In this document: positions 5,597-10,315 of the stretch, one piece after another | How positions within the stretch are numbered: position 1 is the first letter of the stretch | Layout: each line of letters opens with the position of its first letter | Assembly: GCA_030037185.1 (NCBI GenBank) | Contig: JASHRR010000441.1 | Span: forward strand, 1-10,315 | Reading direction: 5' to 3' | From: Xanthobacteraceae bacterium | GTDB lineage: Bacteria; Pseudomonadota; Alphaproteobacteria; Rhizobiales; Xanthobacteraceae | Length of the DNA: 10,315 bases | Program-made: the position numbers and the translations under genes | Notes under the pieces: generated by a model | What the model was told of the DNA's origin: nothing | Database searches by the model: none | What the model saw: only the letters and a program-made list of their open reading frames with translations

Positions 5597-5946
5597 TCAT
5601 GCCGGGTGTTGAGCTAAAGGTCTTGGTGGCGACGAAGCCCGTCGATTTCCGCAAGCAGGCGGATGGTCTTGCGGCGCTGGTGCAGGAGGCGCTCTTCGAA
5701 AATCCCTACGCGGGGACGATCTACGTGTTCCGATCGAAACGTGCCAATAGAGTAAAACTTTTGTGGTGGGACGGCACCGGCATTTGCCTGTTAACGAAGC
5801 GTCTGGAAAGCGGCCAATTTTGCTGGCCCGCCATCGCTGACGGAATGATGCCGCTTACGTCGGCGCAATTATCCACCCTGCTCGAGGGTCTGGAGTGGAG
5901 CCACATGCGGCCCCGTGAGATCGTTCGTCCGAGTGCTACCCAATGA
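5593..5946 (+). CDS. tnpB: IS66 accessory protein TnpB (OrfB)
   Basis: The 117-residue product carries the family hallmarks KVLVATKPVDFRKQADGLAA, then FENPYAGTIYVFRSKRANRV, KLLWWDGTGICLLTKRLESG and the C-terminal LTSAQLSTLLEGLEW. It is full length. GGAGG at 5583-5587 lies inside the end of tnpA, five bases before the ATG, and both ends overlap the neighbouring genes by ATGA, so translation of the three genes is coupled. Unrelated to the TnpB nuclease at 2835-3887 despite the shared name. Confidence 0.92.
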   Translation: MIMPGVELKVLVATKPVDFRKQADGLAALVQEALFENPYAGTIYVFRSKRANRVKLLWWDGTGICLLTKRLESGQFCWPAIADGMMPLTSAQLSTLLEGLEWSHMRPREIVRPSATQ

Positions 5947-7700
5947 TCATGCGACACGACGACTCACCCTGTCGATCGCTGCTGCAAAGAGGAGGCGAAT
6001 CAGTAACAGCTTGGCTCGTCTTCGGCGAGATGGCGCAGTCCATGACGGATGTCAGCAACATACCCCTCAACGGTGTCGACGCGCCGAACGCGCCGTTCGA
6101 CGCCGCGCGGGATGTCAGCGACATACGTGCCAACGATGTCGGAGCGCTGCAGGCGCTGCTCGACGCCGCGCGTGCCGACCATGCCGCCCTCGTCGCAGAG
6201 CGTGACCAACTTGCGGCTCGTAACGAGAAGCTTGAGGCGATGCTGGCCGAGATGCGGCGTGCCATGTTCGGTCGCAAGTCAGAGCGCATCAACGACGATC
6301 AGCTGGCGCTGGCGCTGGAGGAGATCGAGACAGCTCTCGCCAAGGAGGAGGTCGAGACTGATAAGACCGATGATAAGCGCGAGAAGAAAGCACGGTCTGG
6401 CAAGCGCCGCGGCAGCCGCTTCCCTAATCTCGATCATCTTCCGCACGTGGTGGAGGTGATCGAGCCGGAGAGCAAGGCTTGCCCGTGCTGCGGCGAGGAG
6501 ATGCACGTCATCGGGGAGGACGTTTCCAAACGCCTTGACGTGGTGCCGGCTCAGTTGCGCGTGTTGGAGACGCATCGGCCGAAATTCGCCTGCCGGGGCT
6601 GCGAGAAGAACGGCGCTGACGACGTCGTCGGGGTGGTCCAAGCGCCGGCACCGGCGCGGCTGATCGTGGGCGGTCTGCCGACCGAGGCGCTCGTCGCCCA
6701 GGTGGTGGTGAGCAAACACGCAGATCATCTTCCCTTGTACCGGCAAGGTCAGATCCTGGCGCGCCAGGGCGTCGAGATAGAGCGCTCGACGCTGGCCCAT
6801 TGGGTCGGCGCGGCGGCGGCCGAGCTGCAGCCGCTGCATGATCATCTGGTTGCCCAGCTGAAGGCATCACCGAAGCTGTTCTGCGACGAGACGCGCTGCC
6901 CCGTCCTTGATCCCGGCCGCGGCAAGACGAAAACCGGCTTCATGTGGTCGCTTGCCCGCGACGACCGGCCGTGGGGCGGCACCGATCCGCCAGCGGTGGC
7001 GTACACCTACGCTCCAGGCCGCGGCGCGGTACACGCAATCAAACTGCTTGACGGCTTCAGCGGCATCCTGCAGGTCGACGGCTATGCAGCCTACGCGCAG
7101 CTGGCCAATCCGACACGCGAGGGCGGGGCGGTGACACTCGTCTATTGTTGGTCGCACTTACGCCGCAAGTTCTATGAGGTCTATGTCGGCGGCAATGCAC
7201 CGATCGCAACCGAGGCGCTGGCGCGCATCAAACAGCTCTATGAGATTGAAGCCGAGATCCGTGGTCAGCCGCCCGAGGTGCGGCAAGCCGTGCGCCAGGA
7301 GAAGTCGAAGCCTGTTGTCGAGGATATGAAGCTCTGGTTTGAGGCGAGCCTTGCAAAGGTGTCGAAGAGCGGCAAGGTCGCCGAGGCGATCCGCTATGGA
7401 CTCAACCATTGGGACGGCCTCTTACGCTTCCTCGACGACGGCCGCATTGAGATCGACTCCAACACAGTCGAGCGATCAATGCGCGGCATAGCTTTGGATC
7501 GTAAAAACGCATTATTTGCCGGCCATGATCTCGGAGCAGAGGCGTGGGCGATGCACGCCTCGTTACTGGAGACCTGCAAATTAAATTCTGTCGATCCCCT
7601 GGCTTGGCTGACTGACGTGCTGACCAAGCTCGTCAACTTGTGGCCGGCTTCCCGTATCGATGAGCTAATGCCCTGGGCCTACGCCCCTAAGCGCGACTGA
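5943..7700 (+). CDS. tnpC: IS66 DDE transposase TnpC
   Basis: The 585-residue frame is full length and intact. In order: an N-terminal coiled coil (about 65-110, ALVAERDQLAARNEKLEAML), the MFGRKSER motif, a zinc-binding part (CPCC at 180-183 and CRGC at 217-220), and the catalytic DDE domain with Asp315 in FCDETRCPV, Asp379 in LQVDGYAAY and Glu510 in DSNTVERSMR, ending with the IS66 C-terminal ALFAGHDLGAEAWA region and LPWAYAP-type tail. ATG 5943 overlaps the tnpB stop, which is why I choose it. The in-frame ATG at 6030 (MAQSMTDV) is an alternative, because the first 29 residues look poorly conserved. Confidence 0.93.
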   Translation: MIMRHDDSPCRSLLQRGGESVTAWLVFGEMAQSMTDVSNIPLNGVDAPNAPFDAARDVSDIRANDVGALQALLDAARADHAALVAERDQLAARNEKLEAMLAEMRRAMFGRKSERINDDQLALALEEIETALAKEEVETDKTDDKREKKARSGKRRGSRFPNLDHLPHVVEVIEPESKACPCCGEEMHVIGEDVSKRLDVVPAQLRVLETHRPKFACRGCEKNGADDVVGVVQAPAPARLIVGGLPTEALVAQVVVSKHADHLPLYRQGQILARQGVEIERSTLAHWVGAAAAELQPLHDHLVAQLKASPKLFCDETRCPVLDPGRGKTKTGFMWSLARDDRPWGGTDPPAVAYTYAPGRGAVHAIKLLDGFSGILQVDGYAAYAQLANPTREGGAVTLVYCWSHLRRKFYEVYVGGNAPIATEALARIKQLYEIEAEIRGQPPEVRQAVRQEKSKPVVEDMKLWFEASLAKVSKSGKVAEAIRYGLNHWDGLLRFLDDGRIEIDSNTVERSMRGIALDRKNALFAGHDLGAEAWAMHASLLETCKLNSVDPLAWLTDVLTKLVNLWPASRIDELMPWAYAPKRD

Positions 7701-7721
7701 GCCGCGCGCAACATGGAGCGG

Positions 7722-7951
7722 CGGCTGCGCCACTTCCGACATGGCGGCGCCAAGCTTCAGGCCCTCGCGGGCTCGCCTTATCGCTCGACCGTCGCCGGCG
7801 CAGGCCGCCGCCAGTGATCACCTCGTCTCGAACACCAGTCACCGCGTTGGTCCTGCTTGCTTGCAAGCCTACGCGGGGGTCGAATCGATTGCACATGGGC
7901 TGGACCCACCAGCCATGCCGCGTCGAAATGTGGGGTCAATAAACCGCTTAC
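7722..7951 (-). repeat. Right arm of long inverted repeat: degenerate inverted copy of the IS66 left end and tnpA start
   Basis: Read on the minus strand, this segment repeats the left end of the element, its leader and the beginning of tnpA. It encodes MCNRFDPRVGLQASRTNAVTG, then VRDEVITGGGLRRRRSSDKA, to be compared with MSNRIDPTHSKQDAAVGAMA and VRNKVITGGGQRRRWSSDDK of the real TnpA. Deletions then shift the frame (GATAAGGCGAGCCCGCG against GATGATAAGGCGCGCATTGTCCGCG), so it is not a working gene. I judge identity by eye at roughly 75-80 percent. It fills the space between the tnpC stop and the terminal inverted repeat. Confidence 0.75.
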
Positions 7952-7970
7952 GTAAGAACGACGCATGCCG

Positions 7971-8058
7971 TCGGCAGCCCATTGGGGCTGGAGAAACCAA
8001 ACAAATGCCCTCCCAAGGTTCCCAAGGGAGGGCTTTGGCTGCCGAAGGGGGTCGGCAG
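7971..8058. other. Nested and competing inverted repeats, possible terminator or structured RNA
   Basis: TCGGCAGCC (7971-7979) is complementary to GGCTGCCGA (8037-8045). The part CTGCCGA (8039-8045) can instead pair with TCGGCAG (8052-8058), a 7-bp hairpin. Between them GCCCTCCC (8007-8014) pairs with GGGAGGGC (8026-8033). On the plus strand the central stem is followed by TTTGG; on the minus strand by ATTTGTTTGG. The simplest reading is termination downstream of the minus-strand gene ending at 8073. Two mutually exclusive folds also resemble an attenuator. Confidence 0.45.
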
Positions 8059-8072
8059 AAAGTATGATTACG

Positions 8073-8294
8073 TTAGAAGCAATGAGTGTTGCAGAACTGC
8101 TGATGGCCGATCCACTGACACGTGGTCGCGCAGTTGCCTGCCAGCTTCTGGCGAAGTAGCGACGGCTGCCTGATGATGTCGATGGTACTGGGCGAAGGCG
8201 CAGCCTGAGACTGCGGCCTAGCAACGCCAGTTGCATTGGCCTCGGCAGCCGCGATGAAGCAAACAGCGGCGAGCAAAGAAACGACGATACGCAT
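8073..8294 (-). CDS. Small secreted cysteine-containing peptide, unknown function
   Basis: The 73-residue product starts MRIVVSLLAAVCFIAAAEAN, a signal peptide with an AEA-type cleavage site. The mature part begins ATGVARPQSQAAPSPS and ends NCATTCQWIGHQQFCNTHCF, with four cysteines spaced C-x3-C-x8-C-x3-C, suited to two disulfides or to metal binding in the periplasm. ATG 8294 is preceded by GGAGG at eight bases' distance (plus 8303-8307), a strong reason for this start over the longer in-frame extension to 8378. The family is not recognised. Downstream lie hairpins that could terminate it; upstream is a palindrome at 8371. Confidence 0.7.
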   Translation of the reverse strand: MRIVVSLLAAVCFIAAAEANATGVARPQSQAAPSPSTIDIIRQPSLLRQKLAGNCATTCQWIGHQQFCNTHCF

Positions 8295-8370
8295 AGATAC
8301 ACCCTCCAAGGAGCGACGGCACCGTGCCGCCGGGCCCGAGGGGTATCTCCCAAACTCAATGCGAAAGCGA

Positions 8371-8387
8371 TGAGTCAAACTGACTCA
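8371..8387. promoter_or_regulatory. Perfect palindrome TGAGTCA-AAC-TGACTCA
   Basis: Seven-base arms separated by three bases, about 77 bases upstream of the secreted peptide's ATG. The size and symmetry suit a dimeric repressor or activator. No convincing -35/-10 pair could be assigned nearby. Part of it (TTTGACTCA on one strand) also occurs at the IS5 element end at 9491-9499. Confidence 0.3.
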
Positions 8388-8734
8388 CGTTATGATGGTT
8401 GCGTGGTTGTCGGCGCATTGCGTCCGAGAAGTTGTCGTGCAGTAGCATTACCTGCGCTAGCCCGATCCTCGGCGCATCCCAGCTCGGCAATCCTTGACGG
8501 CCGCTTGCAGAAGGACCGTCCAACCCCTGTTAGGGACCCGAGCCGACCAAAGGGAGGCGAGAAAGAGGGGCAAGAGCGGTCCTTGCAGATGATGATGTGT
8601 GCAACGACGATCGAACGTCTACTCTATGAATTATCGCCTTGCACCGGAACGACCACGACAGGCCCCACTGCTACCAATGAGCCGGCGATAGTTGACGCGG
8701 ACCCTTCGGTCAGGGTCGCGCCAAGAACAGATAT
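8388..8734. other. Stretch with no convincing gene
   Basis: The open plus-strand frame crossing this stretch is rich in Ser/Arg/Pro/Thr, without motif or good ribosome binding site. GACCCT (8700-8705) and AGGGTC (8712-8717) form a 6-bp hairpin about 20 bases beyond the stop of the acetyltransferase gene; it lacks a T run, so it is at best a weak minus-strand terminator. Confidence 0.45.
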
Positions 8735-9172
8735 TCAATTGCCCGCGGATCGATCTGTTCGGCCATCCAACCGTTTTCCGAGTGCAACACAATCCTGGTC
8801 GCCGTATCCGAGCTTCTCATAGAAACGGACCACGCCATTATTTTCGCGTCGGACTAGCAGGTTAAGCTTCCAGACCCCCCGAGAACGCAACCAGTCCTCG
8901 ACTGCGGCCATGAGCGCACGGCCAGCTCCATTACGCTGGAGCTTAGGGTCCACACCGACGTAGTAGGTTGATCCCCGATGACCATCGTGTCCTACAAGCG
9001 CTGCGCCTAGGATGGCGCCATCGCTCTCCAAAACAATCACCGCTGAAGCAGGGCCAGAGTGGGCGAAGTCGAAATCCCGAGATGGATCATTCCAGGGACG
9101 CGTGAGAGCACAACGCCTCCAAAGTTCAATTATTGCAGCCTTGTCAGCTAGAGTGGCTTCTCGCGTTTTCAT
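8735..9172 (-). CDS. ypeA: GNAT N-acetyltransferase, YpeA-like
   Basis: The 145-residue product aligns by eye with E. coli YpeA over its whole length: IIELWRRCALTRPWNDPSRD (14-33), VGHDGHRGSTYYVGVDPKLQ (60-79), the acetyl-CoA binding loop QRNGAGRAL (79-87), LRSRGVWKLNLLVRRENNGV (95-114), FYEKLGYGDQD (118-128) and LGKRL. These proteins transfer an acetyl group from acetyl-CoA; the YpeA substrate is not established. ATG 9172 is preferred because GGGAGG lies five bases upstream (9178-9183 on the plus strand). A TTG start 15 bases further up would put this ribosome binding site inside the gene. It stands alone, with IS or noncoding DNA on both sides. Confidence 0.88.
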   Translation of the reverse strand: MKTREATLADKAAIIELWRRCALTRPWNDPSRDFDFAHSGPASAVIVLESDGAILGAALVGHDGHRGSTYYVGVDPKLQRNGAGRALMAAVEDWLRSRGVWKLNLLVRRENNGVVRFYEKLGYGDQDCVALGKRLDGRTDRSAGN

Positions 9173-9183
9173 CGGGCCCTCCC

Positions 9184-9482
9184 GCAAAAAGGAACTCTCG
9201 CTGATTTTACCAACGTCGGCAAAGGGTCTTGGTCGTCACGACGCACTGCACCGACGGGAGCTCTGCCTTCAACAGCGAAGGGCACCGGACGGGTGTGTCG
9301 AGTCAGGCTCGACGGACGTGAGGGGCTCACGAAGACCGTTGATCCGTCTTGGCCCGCTGGGGCCCCACGTTGTCGGGATATGCCCCGCCAGACTCCGTAG
9401 GAGAGTCGCTGAGAGGCCCTTCGCGTGCCGCTGGGTAGGTAGCGGCCAGCCTCCAAAACCCGCCAGTGAGTCTCCTAGGGTC
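9184..9482. other. Intergenic stretch upstream of the acetyltransferase, no gene seen
   Basis: No frame on either strand shows a family motif. Small inverted repeats occur (GTCGAG-TCAGG-CTCGAC at about 9297-9313; GACTC..GAGTC near 9390). The promoter of the acetyltransferase must lie in the left part of this stretch, on the minus strand, but no box pair is clear enough to name. Confidence 0.45.
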
Positions 9483-9496
9483 GAGACTCATTTGAC

Positions 9497-9838
9497 TCAC
9501 ATCCAGTAGACCAGGGCGGCGACGAGGCAGACGCCGGAAAAGAAGTTTCTAGCGAGTTTGTCGTAGCGCGTGGCAATCCGCCGAAAATCCTTCAGTCTAC
9601 AGTAGCAGCGCTCAATGACGTTGCGACCCTTGTATGCTTCCTTATCGTAACGGATGCGTTTCTTGCGATTTGACCGACCCGGAATCACGGGTGTGATGCC
9701 GTCCTGGCGGAGTGCCTTGCGGAATGAGTCGCTGTCATAAGCCTTGTCGCCAAGCAGCTTTTTGATACCGGCCATCAAGCTCACGCACTCCGGCCCCACC
9801 GTGCAGTCGGCGACGTTGCCGGGCGTCAGAATGATCAC
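9497..9838 (-). CDS. IS5-family transposase, C-terminal part (OrfB)
   Basis: The frame from GTG 9838 reads IILTPGNVADCTVGPECVSL and carries the second catalytic Asp (31) in LGDKAYDSDSFR and the Glu (76) in NVIERCYCRLKDFRRIATRY, the E-motif of IS5 with its Arg and Lys spacing, ending FFSGVCLVAALVYWM. The frame stays open upstream of 9838 to the A4G6 run at 9922-9931, encoding TKGGRNSKLHALVDKLCRPW, so OrfB is most likely made as an OrfA-OrfB fusion rather than from its own start. Confidence 0.82.
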   Translation of the reverse strand: MIILTPGNVADCTVGPECVSLMAGIKKLLGDKAYDSDSFRKALRQDGITPVIPGRSNRKKRIRYDKEAYKGRNVIERCYCRLKDFRRIATRYDKLARNFFSGVCLVAALVYWM

Positions 9839-10254
9839 CCACGGTCGGCATAATTTATCGACAAGCGCATGAAGCTTGCTGTTGCGGCCACCCTTGGTGA
9901 CGCCGATCGCCTGTTCCGAGGCCCCCCTTTTCCGCCGCCGGCGCAGCGGTGCGCTTTGACATGGGTGCTGTCCAGCGCCACCTGTTCGGGCGGCTCCGGT
10001 GAGCCCGCCACCGTCTCAAAAAATTGCTGCCAAATTCCCCGCGCGCTCCAGCGATTGTAGCGGTTGTATACCGTCGTATACGGGCCGTATTCCGATGGAC
10101 AGTCCTGCCACCGACATCCGGTCTTGAGCACATGAATGATCCCGCTCAAAATCCTTCGATTGTTCCGCGGTTTCTGGCCAGGTCGATTCATTGGAATGAG
10201 AGGCTCGATCTTCGCCCACCGCTCGTCATCTAACCAAAACAAGTTCGCTCGCAT
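9835..10254 (-). CDS. IS5-family transposase, N-terminal part (OrfA)
   Basis: From ATG 10254 the protein begins MRANLFWLDDERWAKIEPLI, then RRILSGIIHVLKTGCRWQDC and CPSEYGPYTTVYNRYNRWSA, the DUF4096-type N-terminal part of IS5 transposases. The first catalytic Asp is Asp95 in VALDSTHVKAHR. After GGGKGG (106-111) the frame leaves the family sequence and continues 28 residues as PRNRRSASPR... to a stop at 9835. The other frame carries on as ASEQAIGVTKGGRNSKLHAL. An in-frame ATG at 10284 (MGWSDSGDQP) could add ten residues; GGGGGA before 10254 favours the shorter form. A fusion OrfAB of about 252 residues is the likely transposase. Confidence 0.8.
   Translation of the reverse strand: MRANLFWLDDERWAKIEPLIPMNRPGQKPRNNRRILSGIIHVLKTGCRWQDCPSEYGPYTTVYNRYNRWSARGIWQQFFETVAGSPEPPEQVALDSTHVKAHRCAGGGKGGPRNRRSASPRVAATASFMRLSINYADRG
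9922..9931 (-). promoter_or_regulatory. A4G6 slippage site joining OrfA and OrfB
   Basis: On the minus strand the codons read GGA AAA GGG GGG CCT. A -1 shift here gives ...GGG GCC TCG GAA CAG, restoring family sequence (AHRCAGGGKGG, then ASEQAIGVTKGG). The homopolymer runs permit ribosomal -1 frameshifting or polymerase slippage, as known for several IS5-group elements. A simple 1-nt indel in this copy would look the same. Confidence 0.55.
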
Positions 10255-10315
10255 CGGCTGGTCCCCCGAATCGGACCAACCCATTGGATCTCAACAGGGT
10301 TAATGAGGTTTTAAC

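Larger units (their letters stand above)
5048..7951 (+). mobile_element. IS66-family insertion sequence with three genes
   Basis: tnpA, tnpB and tnpC are all intact, each overlapping the next by ATGA. The ends are inverted: left GATAGCGGTGTATTGACCCC at 5048 and right (reverse complement) GTAAGCGGTTTATTGACCCC ending at 7951. IS66 ends normally begin GTAA, so the right end is canonical and the left is altered at two of the first three bases. IS66 elements make 8-bp target duplications; the flanks here (GAAACAAT and GTAAGAAC) do not match. The similarity of the two ends continues for more than 200 bases. The element lies 60 bases after the integrase remnant. Confidence 0.85.
9483..10311 (-). mobile_element. 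IS5-family insertion sequence (IS427-like group), two-frame transposase
   Basis: An element of about 830 bases carrying overlapping orfA and orfB on the minus strand. The left end GAGACTCATTTGACTCAC (9483 onward) and the sequence at the right (minus strand AAACCTCATTAACCCTG, 10311 downward) share CTCATT and a few further bases, which I take as weak terminal inverted repeats. The right border is very near the window edge, so it and any target duplication cannot be settled here. Confidence 0.7.

Noticed and set aside
5988..6004. AGGAGG inside the 5' part of tnpC as an internal start signal
   Set aside because: No ATG, GTG or TTG in frame follows at a usable distance (next in-frame ATG is at 6030).
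8064..8159. Short plus-strand frame MITLEAMSVAELLMADPLTR...
   Set aside because: It lies antisense to the conserved cysteine tail of the secreted peptide and has no ribosome binding site.
8370..8822. 150-residue plus-strand open frame
   Set aside because: Composition is Ser/Arg/Pro/Thr-rich, without motif, and its end overlaps the acetyltransferase gene in antisense.
9483..10315. Target duplication of the IS5 element
   Set aside because: The right border is at the edge of the window and no matching bases could be verified.
1..10315. CRISPR array, tRNA or rRNA genes
   Set aside because: No regularly spaced direct repeats and no cloverleaf or rRNA-like sequence were found.

Overview
The window looks like accessory DNA of a GC-rich alphaproteobacterium. 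Rhizobial, Bradyrhizobium-like origin is my best guess, from codon use (third positions mostly G or C), the density of IS66, IS5 and TnpB elements, and the style of the prophage genes. This is inference, as no rRNA or housekeeping marker is present.

Layout. (1) 1-1224: the 3' part of a TPR protein with a C-terminal rhodanese-like domain, broken by a frameshift near 1075. (2) 1491-2735: a minus-strand group of small prophage-type genes: a 57-aa holin-like membrane protein, an exported protein translationally coupled to it, and a coiled-coil/membrane protein of XhlA type followed by a terminator. A small plus-strand gene with an apparent 1-nt deletion sits inside this group. (3) about 2785-3890: a TnpB-only element of the IS200/IS605 type, inserted exactly at the end of (4) a minus-strand XF1762-family phage gene (3888-4328). 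(5) 4328-4390 holds the last residues of another minus-strand phage gene. This abuts, at about 4390, a tyrosine integrase that has kept all catalytic residues but lost its N-terminal DNA-binding domain, so the spot looks like a deletion junction in a decayed prophage. (6) 5048-7951: an IS66 element with intact, overlapping tnpA-tnpB-tnpC. Its right end carries a degenerate inverted copy of its own left end, including the start of tnpA. (7) 7952-8294: foldable inverted repeats next to a small secreted cysteine-containing peptide gene (minus). (8) 8735-9172: a YpeA-like GNAT acetyltransferase (minus). (9) 9483 to about 10311: an IS5-family (IS427-like) element whose transposase is split in two frames joined by an A4G6 run.

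The window reads as a prophage remnant and two damaged chromosomal or accessory genes, cut up by three different insertion sequences. The most unusual points are the roughly 230-bp inverted duplication inside the IS66 element, the TnpB gene whose natural ATG is followed at once by TAG within the element's left-end hairpin, the relocated or missing RuvC-II glutamate of that TnpB, and the unlisted 57-aa holin-like gene. I found no CRISPR array, tRNA, rRNA or clearly new defence system.
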